A stretch of DNA of 7,883 nucleotides from Clostridia bacterium (lineage in GTDB: Bacteria; Bacillota_E; RBS10-35; JAJYVN01): contig DAHWHT010000359.1 of assembly GCA_027335515.1 (NCBI GenBank), forward strand, positions 1-7,883, written 5' to 3'. The notes beneath the pieces are model-generated. The model saw only the letters and a list, made by a program, of their open reading frames with translations. It did no database searches and had not been told where the DNA came from. Numbering within the stretch: position 1 is the stretch's first letter; each line of letters begins with the position of its first letter. Below are positions 1-5,339 of this stretch, piece after piece. A program made the translations under genes and the position numbers.

Positions 1-78
1 GTGCTCATGCCGCCATCGCCCGGTCCCCCTTCTCCCGCCCCTCCAAAGGAGCCGCACCCCATTGATTCCGGGAGGTGA
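1..78 (+). CDS. possible 3' end of an upstream gene (window edge)
   Basis: The first reading frame is open from base 1 to a TGA at 76-78. It encodes a short proline-rich tail with three Pro-Pro pairs, ending PHPIDSGR. The stop lies inside the ribosome-binding site of the recombinase remnant that follows, an arrangement common in operons where a small DNA-binding or excisionase-like protein precedes a serine recombinase. Only 25 residues are visible, no domain can be named, and an open frame of this length occurs by chance in GC-rich DNA. The call is weak and rests on the stop/RBS overlap. Confidence 0.25.
   Translation: MLMPPSPGPPSPAPPKEPHPIDSGR
71..77 (+). promoter_or_regulatory. ribosome-binding site of the recombinase remnant
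   Basis: GGAGGTG ends six bases before a GTG codon at 84. This favours GTG 84 over GTG 75, which lies inside the Shine-Dalgarno sequence itself. The encoded VKAAFYAR is where serine recombinases of this type normally begin. Confidence 0.5.
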
Positions 79-83
79 CCCCC

Positions 84-447
84 GTGAAGGCCGCTTTCTA
101 CGCCCGGGTCCACGAACGACAAGGACCAGAATCCCGAGACACAACTCCTGGTCCTGCGCGACTTCGCCCGCGCCCAGGGCTGGGCGGTGCAGCGCGAGTA
201 CGTCGACCATGCGCCCGCCAACGACCCCGGCCACCGCACCGCCTGGCGCGACCTCATGGACGATGCCGGGCGGCGCCACTTCGCCGTCGTGGGCGTCTTC
301 AAACTCGACCGCGCCTTCCGCAGCGTCAAGCACATGCACGATACCCTCGACGCTTGGGAGAAGGTCAGGGTGGGCTTCGTCTCGGCCCGCGAGGGGTTCG
401 ACACCCGCACGGCGTTGGGCCGGCTCCTCATGAACCTCCTGGCCTCG
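84..447 (+). pseudogene. serine recombinase (resolvase/invertase N-terminal domain), frameshifted and truncated
   Basis: Small serine recombinases cut and rejoin DNA through a serine near the N-terminus, in the motif Y-A-R-V-S-T. The frame from GTG 84 reads VKAAFYARV. After base 110 the family sequence continues in another frame, with TNDKDQNPETQLLVLRDFA, then VVGVFKLDRAFRSVKHMHDT with the conserved LDR/R residues, then REGFDTRTALGRLLMNLLAS. GTC-C-ACG stands where GTC-TCC-ACG is expected, so two bases are missing exactly at the serine codon. After LLAS (about 447) the usual helix rich in Glu and the C-terminal helix-turn-helix are absent, leaving about 121 of roughly 200 residues. Family membership is clear from the motifs. 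The gene is almost certainly inactive unless the shift is a sequencing error, and the truncation would still remove the DNA-binding domain. Confidence 0.85.
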
Positions 448-698
448 CCTTCGGAAGGACTCCGATTTGGGCGGTCCGCCGCGGCCTGGAGGTGCGACGA
501 AACGGATGTCGAACAATGGCGTTCGGCGTACGTCCTGTCGGCGAGGGGCCCTCCGTGGCGATTCCATTTCCCGACCCTGTTCTTGATGCGGCGTGGGACC
601 GCTGCGGTGGTCCCTGTGGGTGCACGAGAAGCACTTGCGGTCACAGGCCCAAGTGCACCCTTAAGTTGAGCAAAGGCTCCCGAGGAAAGGACTCCCCA
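448..698 (+). other. no recognisable gene; breakpoint region after the recombinase remnant
   Basis: The recombinase frame stays open to 669, but residues after 447 (PSEGLRFGRSAAAW and onward) no longer match the family. The other five frames give arginine- and proline-rich shadows. The stretch contains the nested inverted repeats at 618-660. Base composition falls after about 660, which may mark the junction between the host-like and low-GC segments. Confidence 0.45.
618..660. repeat. overlapping pair of inverted repeats (two alternative hairpins)
   Basis: GGGTGCAC at 618-625 is the reverse complement of GTGCACCC at 653-660. Inside it GCACTTG at 631-637 is the reverse complement of CAAGTGC at 650-656. 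The two right-hand arms share bases 653-656, so the stems exclude each other. No T-run follows (the next bases are TTAAGTTGAG), so a standard intrinsic terminator is not supported. The site may be a recombination or protein-binding site, or an alternative RNA fold. Confidence 0.5.
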
Positions 699-881
699 AT
701 GGGTTGGGAGGCGCACCACATTAACCGCGAGTGGATCCCCCACGCTGTCAAACTGAGAGATTCTGTGCCAAAGCTGCCACCAGAACACGCGGAGTTACGG
801 CCGCCCCTATCACCTTTTCGGCGCACGACGGGGCGTGCAAGTTCTGCACGGCTGGCATGCAGTGCGACATCAACGGCATAA
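699..881 (+). CDS. possible small protein upstream of the restriction gene
   Basis: A 60-residue ORF starts at ATG 699, eight bases after an AGGAAAGG ribosome-binding-like sequence (683-690), and ends with TAA 51 bases before the restriction gene on the same strand. The N-terminal half (MGWEAHHINREWIPHAVKLR) has a natural-looking mix of aromatic, charged and hydrophobic residues. The C-terminal half becomes Ser/Thr/Ala/Arg-rich and looks untranslated or decayed. It does not show a helix-turn-helix pattern, so I do not call it a controller (C) protein. It could be a small R-M accessory gene, the start of a decayed gene, or chance. Confidence 0.28.
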   Translation: MGWEAHHINREWIPHAVKLRDSVPKLPPEHAELRPPLSPFRRTTGRASSARLACSATSTA

Positions 882-886
882 TGTCG
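865..886. repeat. short inverted repeat upstream of the restriction gene
   Basis: CGACAT (865-870) and ATGTCG (881-886) form perfect 6-bp arms around a 10-base spacer, ending 45 bases before the endonuclease start codon. The position would suit an operator for restriction-gene control, but no regulator gene is recognised in the window and six-base arms can occur by chance. Confidence 0.25.
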
Positions 887-917
887 GTTCACTGTGGATC
901 GAATCACGTTGGGCTGC

Positions 918-923
918 GAGGTG
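918..923 (+). promoter_or_regulatory. ribosome-binding site of the restriction endonuclease gene
   Basis: GAGGTG lies eight bases before GTG 932. The frame is closed by a TGA at 929-931, so GTG 932 is the earliest possible start and this site supports it. Confidence 0.5.
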
Positions 924-931
924 CCGTTTGA

Positions 932-1582
932 GTGATCGATGACCGCGAAGGCGATGTGCGGGTCCCCAGCCCGATAGAAGCCGGGTCGTTCAATCCCTCG
1001 GCCCGACTGCCGTATGGACTCACCGCCGACAGCATCGGCAGGGCCATGGGAGAGTTCCATGATTTCTTGTCCTTCGTCAACACTCAATTAGGCCAGCGAG
1101 GGCTCGCGCGCCTAGAGACCTTACTTATGCCTGCCAACTTTAGCTCGTTAGTGGGCGAGTTCGTTGCTAACGTCATCCCACGACACTGCTCTGGTCTGGT
1201 CCGAAATCGTTATCATAATGGGTATCCGGACCTGATTCCCGCCCGACGGTTCCCGGAAGATGCAGCCCAACATGGAGACGCTGGGATCGAGGTCAAGGCT
1301 TCCCACTACCCGAGTGGCTGGCAAGGACACAACGCAGAAGTCGGATGGCTCATGGTCTTCGTCTTTGACAGCAACCGTCCGCGGGACCTCGACCAAGGGA
1401 TGACCCTGCGACCGTTCCGGTTTGTGAAAGTGGTAGCTGCCCAATTGGACAGAGAACATTGGAGTTACTCCGGTCGCTCCGGCGCAAGTCGTCGGACGAT
1501 CACCGCAAGCGTCATCAAGGCCGGATGCCAACTCATGGACGAGAATTGGATATACCTAGCATCAGAGCGTAAGGGCGAGTGA
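932..1582 (+). CDS. Type II-like restriction endonuclease, PD-(D/E)XK fold
   Basis: This 216-residue protein probably cleaves DNA at the site protected by the methyltransferase encoded head-on at 1562-2521. A PD-(D/E)XK-type core is visible: Asp100 in HNGYPDLIPA, then Glu120 and Lys122 in GIEVKAS, followed by GWQGHN and a hydrophobic strand WLMVFVFD (139-146). Glu77 in VGEFVAN may be the additional acidic residue. The N-terminal part (LPYGLTADSIGRAMGEFHDF) looks like a helical domain typical of this protein group. The start is GTG 932, with a good Shine-Dalgarno sequence and an in-frame stop immediately upstream. Codon use is less GC-biased than in the neighbours (TTA, CTA, AAT and ATA codons are present), indicating transfer. 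The last 21 bases overlap the end of the methyltransferase gene. Cut site and specificity cannot be read from the sequence. The endonuclease function is inferred from the motif plus the adjacent methyltransferase. Confidence 0.8.
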   Translation: MIDDREGDVRVPSPIEAGSFNPSARLPYGLTADSIGRAMGEFHDFLSFVNTQLGQRGLARLETLLMPANFSSLVGEFVANVIPRHCSGLVRNRYHNGYPDLIPARRFPEDAAQHGDAGIEVKASHYPSGWQGHNAEVGWLMVFVFDSNRPRDLDQGMTLRPFRFVKVVAAQLDREHWSYSGRSGASRRTITASVIKAGCQLMDENWIYLASERKGE

Positions 1583-2521
1583 TAACGATGTCGCCGAATC
1601 GTGTTTAGTGGCTTGCTCTACCTCCATCAGCTTTGGGATGGCCTCCTTCGCAACGCTGACGTAGTGCGGGTCTAGTTCAATGCCAATGCTGTCATAGCCC
1701 ACCGCATTCGCCGCCGCCGAAGTGGAGCCAGAACCAGCGAAGGGATCGAGCACAACTCCTTCGCCCAAGGGCAGCATTGCACGAACAATCTTTCGCAGGA
1801 ATGCTTGTGGCTTGAGACTCGGATGCGGCGCGAGGCGGCGCTCTGATGCCCGCGTGGGGGCCGACTCAATTACGTCTCCAAACGGTTGGTCGTCCGAAAT
1901 GCGCCGCAAACCGCCGGTTCGCCAGCGGCGGAGATTATCGCTGACCTTGCCTTCTACGGGCTTCCGGAAGAGAAGCCAAGGCTCCCACATGGAGCGAGGC
2001 ATGACCGTAACGTCCGGGAACTCCTCATGTGCGTTCTTGGGCCGGTCGCCGCCCCGCATCGTCATGACCAGACGAATCACTTCGCCTCGTCGCTCGAAGC
2101 CCGCCCGCACAATCGCACCAGAGACCAGATACGACAGCAGCGGGTTAGATGCGACAATCACGTGGGCACCGGGCACCAGTACCGGATAGAGCGCCAATCC
2201 CCAGTCGAAGAAGAAGCGGCCGAGGCGCTCGAGGTCTTCCTTGTCGAGCGTCGTGAAGCGGGGCAATGGCGAGCGTTGATGACCGTCAAACGACGGAGGA
2301 ATGCGCCAAATTCCTCCATGGCCTCGCCGCAACTTCTCCTGCTCAGTTGGGGTGTATTCTAGAAGACCATAGGGCGGGTCGGTGACGACCGCGTGGATAG
2401 TTTGATCTGGCCACGCAGCCAGCCAGCGGATGCAATCGTCGTGGAAGAATGCTGCCTTCCCGATCCTGAAGTCGGCGCGCGACTGCGCACGAACCAACTC
2501 TGAGCCGGCCACCGCGCTCAT
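1562..2521 (-). CDS. DNA methyltransferase, beta class (probably N6-adenine), partner of the endonuclease
   Basis: This 319-residue S-adenosylmethionine-dependent DNA methyltransferase modifies the site recognised by the restriction enzyme. Motif IV, DPPYG, lies at residues 48-52. A variable stretch of about 180 residues, which should contain target recognition, follows. Then come motif X (HPSLKP, 233-238) and motif I (DPFAGSGST, 259-267) with IELD (281-284). The order IV-X-I defines the beta class. DPPY favours N6-adenine methylation, whereas SPPY would point to N4-cytosine, so the product base is a probable rather than certain call. ATG 2521 is chosen because AGGAGG stands ten bases upstream; a GTG at 2563 would add 14 unremarkable residues. 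The gene is complete and converges on the endonuclease gene. GC is low relative to flanking genes, as in its partner, so the two probably arrived together. Confidence 0.92.
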   Translation of the reverse strand: MSAVAGSELVRAQSRADFRIGKAAFFHDDCIRWLAAWPDQTIHAVVTDPPYGLLEYTPTEQEKLRRGHGGIWRIPPSFDGHQRSPLPRFTTLDKEDLERLGRFFFDWGLALYPVLVPGAHVIVASNPLLSYLVSGAIVRAGFERRGEVIRLVMTMRGGDRPKNAHEEFPDVTVMPRSMWEPWLLFRKPVEGKVSDNLRRWRTGGLRRISDDQPFGDVIESAPTRASERRLAPHPSLKPQAFLRKIVRAMLPLGEGVVLDPFAGSGSTSAAANAVGYDSIGIELDPHYVSVAKEAIPKLMEVEQATKHDSATSLSLALTL

Positions 2522-2531
2522 CCGAGTATCG

Positions 2532-2537
2532 CCTCCT
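2532..2537 (-). promoter_or_regulatory. ribosome-binding site of the methyltransferase gene
   Basis: On the minus strand AGGAGG precedes ATG 2521 by ten bases. This makes ATG 2521 a better start than the in-frame GTG at 2563. Confidence 0.55.
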
Positions 2538-2570
2538 GGCTTGGGCGGACACCGTCGCGCCACCGAAGGC

Positions 2571-2599
2571 AGCGTACATCAGTTCGCGTCCTATGGCAA
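2571..2599 (-). promoter_or_regulatory. candidate sigma70-type promoter of the methyltransferase gene
   Basis: On the minus strand TTGCCA (2594-2599) matches the -35 consensus at five of six bases. TACGCT (2571-2576) follows after a 17-base spacer as a weak -10 element (three of six). Transcription would start near 2564, giving a leader of about 43 bases that contains the AGGAGG site. This separate promoter would let the protective methylase be made independently of the endonuclease. It was found by eye only. Confidence 0.35.
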
Positions 2600-2879
2600 G
2601 GGCTGGGTGCTGCGTGACCTCTGCCTCCGGCTTCACATCCTCGGCCGCCCTGGAGACGACCGAGCCCAAGCGCGCCGTTAGGGGATCCTTCCGGAGCCCT
2701 CGCCGGGGCGCCGGGGCGCCGGGGCGGTGTTCTACACAGCGATGGAGCCTCCTTGTGCCACCGGGCTCTTGGAGCGGCCGCCGGCACGCTGGTCGGCGAG
2801 CGCGGTCAGCCCCTCTTCGTTGGCCCGTGTACCCATCCCTGACATGACCGCCGTGGCGCACTCCCGCGCGGGGCGCCCG
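2600..2879. other. intergenic stretch, no convincing gene; tandem repeat at 2701-2724
   Basis: All frames here give Arg/Pro/Ala-rich shadows. A 37-residue minus-strand ORF from ATG 2845 to a stop at 2732 (MSGMGTRANEEGLTALADQR at its start) is the only one with a natural-looking start, and it lacks a clear ribosome-binding site. GC rises again compared with the R-M pair, so the right-hand island boundary probably lies between about 2560 and 2700. Confidence 0.4.
2701..2724. repeat. tandem repeat, 3 x CGCCGGGG
   Basis: Three perfect head-to-tail copies of the 8-mer CGCCGGGG lie in noncoding DNA between the methyltransferase gene and the 93-residue ORF. Such short GC repeats expand by slippage, and no function is implied. 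Confidence 0.8.
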
Positions 2880-3161
2880 TCACGCCGTGGAGTCCGCGCC
2901 CGCAGGCGGCAGCGAGAAGGTGACATGGCCCTCGGCATCCAGCATCTCGATCCGCGAAGCTCCCGCCGTATCCACGGCGAGGCGGAGCCGGGGCTGGCCG
3001 AGCCGGTCGCAGAGGTCCACGACTACCGTGCCATCCTCGATGCGGCCTGCAAACAACCGCGTGTTGGCAGGGAACTCTTCGCGGCTGACCGTGCGGCCCT
3101 CGGTGTCGAGCCCCGTGACGGCTTGCCGCTCCACCACGCGCAGCCCCAGAGTTCGGCGCAT
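2880..3161 (-). CDS. hypothetical protein, 93 residues
   Basis: I do not recognise the family. From ATG 3161 the product begins MRRTLGLRVVERQAVTGLDT, continues with EEFPANTRLFAGRIEDGTVV, and ends with SRIEMLDAEGHVTFSLPP and a TGA. Alternating short hydrophobic strands separated by Asp/Gly turns (for example GTVVVDLCDRLG, RLRLAVDTAG) suggest a small all-beta domain and look like a real protein rather than a shadow. There is no signal peptide, membrane segment or metal-binding motif. The upstream part of the open frame (to 3464) is low-complexity and is left out. The ribosome-binding site before ATG 3161 is poor (GGCAAG), so the true start is uncertain. No operon partner is obvious. Confidence 0.5.
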   Translation of the reverse strand: MRRTLGLRVVERQAVTGLDTEGRTVSREEFPANTRLFAGRIEDGTVVVDLCDRLGQPRLRLAVDTAGASRIEMLDAEGHVTFSLPPAGADSTA

Positions 3162-3289
3162 CTTGCCGGCCGGTCGCGGTCGGCTTGGGGCACAAGGCGC
3201 GCGTCCACGCGACCAGGTTGTGCACGCCCGTGGCTGGGATGCCCCGCCTCTTGTGGTCGCCACGCCACCGCGCACCAGGGGCTGTGGGT

Positions 3290-3301
3290 TTGAGCGCTCA
3301 A
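3290..3301. repeat. 12-bp perfect palindrome
   Basis: TTGAGCGCTCAA is a perfect palindrome. After one mismatch on each side it extends by two further pairs (GG/CC). It lies between the two small minus-strand ORFs, covering the stop codon of the upstream one. It could be a dimeric-regulator site or a weak transcription-stop hairpin, and it lacks a T-run. Confidence 0.4.
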
Positions 3302-3540
3302 CCCGGCTGCCCGAGCACAGGCTCGCGATGCCGGTGCGGCAGAATGCGCCGAACTCTGAGCCCGTGGCGACGGCGGCCGTTTTCGTCCTCGTACTCAAGG
3401 CTGACGGCCTGGTCATTACGGAACTGGTCCAGCGCGACAACCGCCCCCACCTCGTACTTCCCATCGCGAGGCGCGCCGGAGAAAGCTATTCCGCCGCACT
3501 CCGGCTCGCGCCCACCGCCGTCCCTCAAGCAGCACCTCAC
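3298..3540 (-). CDS. possible small hypothetical protein (start uncertain)
   Basis: The minus-strand frame ending at 3298 encodes a stretch that looks natural, KYEVGAVVALDQFRNDQAVS followed by LEYEDENGRRRHGLRV, with hydrophobic strands and acidic turns. The residues before it (MRCCLRDGGGREPECGG) do not look coding, so translation may instead begin at an in-frame GTG at 3450, giving about 50 residues. No ribosome-binding site is convincing for either start. I cannot name a family. It may be a fragment of a small beta-rich protein or an accident of composition. Confidence 0.3.
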   Translation of the reverse strand: MRCCLRDGGGREPECGGIAFSGAPRDGKYEVGAVVALDQFRNDQAVSLEYEDENGRRRHGLRVRRILPHRHREPVLGQPG

Positions 3541-3631
3541 GAACGCGCGACGATCCTGCGGCTACTTGCGGCCGACCAGGAGGCGTCGGCGTCATGAGTC
3601 GGCCGCCGGTCTCCGCCACCGCCTGCTGCGA

Positions 3632-4516
3632 TCAGCGGCCGCCCCTCAGTTCCCGACCGAAGAAGTCGAGGACACGCCGCCATGCATCGTGCGCAGCCTC
3701 TGGGTTGTACGTGGCCGACCGAGTGTCGTTGAAAAAGGCGTGCTGCGCATCAGGGTACACGTGGTAGTCGAAAGTCTTGCCGGCAGCCGTCATGGACGCC
3801 GCGAAAGTAGGAACGGTGTCGGTAATGCGGTGGTCCTCGCCGCCGTACAGCCCCAGCACCGAGGCATGGATGCTCCCGACCGCGTCCAGTGGGGGATTCT
3901 CGCCGTAGAAGATCACGCACGCCTGCAACGTAGGGCTCAGCGTGGCCAACTGGCCGGAGAGGCCACCGCCCATGCAAAAGCCAACGCTGCCGATGCGTGT
4001 TCCGTCGACATCGCGCCGCGACGCCAAGTAGGATACGGCCCCCACCAGATCGCGGGAGAAGGCGGCGCGCCGCTGCGGGCTCATCACGTCCATCAGCGTG
4101 GTCAGCGCCCTGCGCTGCTCCGGCGTGAACTCGCCGAGGTGTTCCTGGAGCCGGCGCGGGTCACGCTGCACGTCTGGCGGCGCTTGGCGCAGGATCTGCA
4201 TCCCGGCCATGATGTTGGCCGGGGTCATCGCATCGCGCAGTTCGCCCGTGTACAGGTCGGGCGCCAGCGCGAGGTAGCCCTCGGCGGCGAAGCGTCGAGC
4301 AACATCCCGAATGTGGTCGGCGAGCCCCCATATCTCGTGCACCACGACCACGGCGGGTAGCGGAACGGCCCGCGCGAGCAGCGCCTCAACCTGTCGTCCG
4401 CCGATCTCCAAGGTCCGCCGCTCCGGGCCAGCCGGTCCCGGTCGCGCCACGAAGGCCTCGATCAGCCGCCCGTGGCCTTGGAAGGTCACCTGCTCGTCCA
4501 CGATGTCCTCCGGCAT
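3632..4516 (-). CDS. dienelactone hydrolase family protein
   Basis: This is a cytoplasmic alpha/beta hydrolase, 294 residues. Classical members open the lactone ring of dienelactone in chloroaromatic breakdown; many relatives act on other esters, so the substrate here is unknown. The catalytic triad is visible: Cys181 in the nucleophile elbow GFCMGG, Asp228 in YGGEDHRI and His259 in DAQHAFFND. Glu61 in VVVVHEIWGL is the glutamate that activates the cysteine in this family. The C-terminus ends with the usual AWRRVLDFFGREL helix. ATG 4516 is chosen because AGGAGGT stands six bases upstream; the open frame extends to 4963, but that extension is low-complexity. The protein is longer than the roughly 235-residue prototype, partly through a segment at residues 100-150 and an N-terminal strand that appears twice (about 16-26 and 40-50). 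It lies 95 bases downstream of the 94-residue gene on the same strand, probably cotranscribed. No signal peptide is seen. Confidence 0.92.
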   Translation of the reverse strand: MPEDIVDEQVTFQGHGRLIEAFVARPGPAGPERRTLEIGGRQVEALLARAVPLPAVVVVHEIWGLADHIRDVARRFAAEGYLALAPDLYTGELRDAMTPANIMAGMQILRQAPPDVQRDPRRLQEHLGEFTPEQRRALTTLMDVMSPQRRAAFSRDLVGAVSYLASRRDVDGTRIGSVGFCMGGGLSGQLATLSPTLQACVIFYGENPPLDAVGSIHASVLGLYGGEDHRITDTVPTFAASMTAAGKTFDYHVYPDAQHAFFNDTRSATYNPEAAHDAWRRVLDFFGRELRGGR

Positions 4517-4522
4517 TGCTGT

Positions 4523-4529
4523 ACCTCCT
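4523..4529 (-). promoter_or_regulatory. ribosome-binding site of the dienelactone hydrolase gene
   Basis: On the minus strand AGGAGGT precedes ATG 4516 by six bases. It is a near-ideal Shine-Dalgarno sequence and decides the start within a much longer open frame. Confidence 0.7.
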
Positions 4530-4611
4530 ACGCACCCTTTCGCTTGCGGTTCACGGCGACCCACGCGGGGGCGCTCCTTTGCCCCAACGCCAGCCAGACT
4601 GCCCGCCGGCA

Positions 4612-4896
4612 CTACGGGGCGGCAGGCCTCGTGCCCTTCGCGACGTAGTCGAAGAACCGCTGCGCCACGCCTACCGCCGTCAACTCCGCTCGTAGCCGCC
4701 TCCGCTTGACGGTCCGCCGCAGTTCCGAGAGCAGCTGTCGGTTCAGTTCCTCGCCTTCCAGAACACAGGCGACACGGAATCCGCCCGGCGCAGGGGTGAT
4801 GTACTCGGCACCGACCAGTCTTTTCAGCACTGGAAGCAGCTTCGGGGGGTCGTCGGTGCTCACCTCGGCCACAAGCGCGAACCGCGTGCCCGCCAT
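4612..4896 (-). CDS. hypothetical protein, 94 residues
   Basis: I cannot assign a function. ATG 4896 has AGGAGG (4906-4911) nine bases upstream. The product opens with MAGTRFALVAEVSTDDPPKL, a beta strand then a turn. It continues LLPVLKRLVGAEYI, GGFRVACVLEGEE and a basic helix LLSELRRTVKRRRLRAELTA, and closes with FFDYVAKGTRPAAP before a TAG. The pattern suggests a compact soluble alpha/beta domain of ferredoxin-like size with a strongly basic helix that could contact nucleic acid; that is only inference. There is no membrane or secretion signal. It is the first gene of a likely two-gene unit with the dienelactone hydrolase. Upstream on the minus strand TTGCGG and TAGAAC (near 4975-5010) resemble promoter elements, but the spacing of about 19 is poor. 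Confidence 0.6.
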   Translation of the reverse strand: MAGTRFALVAEVSTDDPPKLLPVLKRLVGAEYITPAPGGFRVACVLEGEELNRQLLSELRRTVKRRRLRAELTAVGVAQRFFDYVAKGTRPAAP

Positions 4897-5013
4897 CGGC
4901 TCCACCCTCCTCCGGCGGTGGCGGGCCGCACCTCTCCACAACGGGGGCAGCACACGGCGCCACGCCTTCCGCGTTCTACACGCCGGGTCCAGCCCCTCCG
5001 CAAGGGGGTCAGT

Positions 5014-5328
5014 GGACTCTCCGGCGTCTTCACGTACCCCGCTTTCCGGAGACTCGGGTACGCGCGTCGCGTCATCGAAGAAGGCACCCGCGTGATCAGG
5101 GAGTCGGGCGCGGACCTCGGGATGTTCCACCGCGCACCGGCCCTCGGCGACTTCTATGCCCGTTGCGGTTGGACACCTTTACCGCAGGCGACGACGCTGA
5201 TAGGCGACGAGGATCATCCGAGCGTGAGCACCGAGTTGATGATGGTGCTGTTCCTGTCCGACAAGGCGAAGAGATCGCGCCTGAGCTTCCAGACCACGCC
5301 GGTATACTTCGGAGAGGTGACGTGGTAG
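5014..5328 (+). pseudogene. GNAT acetyltransferase, C-terminal fragment (N-terminal half missing)
   Basis: GNAT proteins transfer an acetyl group from acetyl-CoA. The fragment begins with GLSGVFTYPAFRRLGYARRV, a strand followed by the acetyl-CoA-binding loop (RRLGYA) and helix. It continues with FYARCGWTPLP, the Tyr-containing C-terminal motif of the fold, and a natural end PVYFGEVTW before TAG. A complete enzyme of this type needs roughly 80-100 more residues before this point. The frame stays open back to 4918, but the residues there (for example TAPRLPRSTRRVQPLRKG) do not look like GNAT. I see no matching N-terminal part in the other frames, and that DNA is occupied by the upstream region of the divergent gene at 4896. 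It is therefore a 5'-deleted gene. A short expressed domain is conceivable but has no ribosome-binding site. Confidence 0.75.
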
Positions 5329-5339
5329 CCGCAATGGCG

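Noticed and set aside
75..881. A single 268-residue protein from the recombinase start through to the small ORF
   Set aside because: The recombinase family sequence continues in a different frame after base 111, so this frame joins unrelated pieces.
641..1087. Minus-strand ORF of 148 codons opposite the restriction gene start
   Set aside because: It overlaps the conserved N-terminal region of the endonuclease, has no recognisable motif, and looks like a shadow.
452..2693. CGGAAGGA at 452-459 and its reverse complement at 2686-2693 as terminal inverted repeats of the R-M island
   Set aside because: Only eight bases match and the flanks diverge; expected by chance in this composition.
3185..4360. 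A 391-codon plus-strand open frame
   Set aside because: Mostly antisense to the dienelactone hydrolase, whose catalytic motifs and ribosome-binding site are clear. The plus-strand product is Arg/His/Pro-rich without any motif.
4517..4963. N-terminal extension of the dienelactone hydrolase
   Set aside because: Low-complexity residues, overlap with the well-supported 94-residue gene in another frame, and a near-ideal Shine-Dalgarno before ATG 4516.
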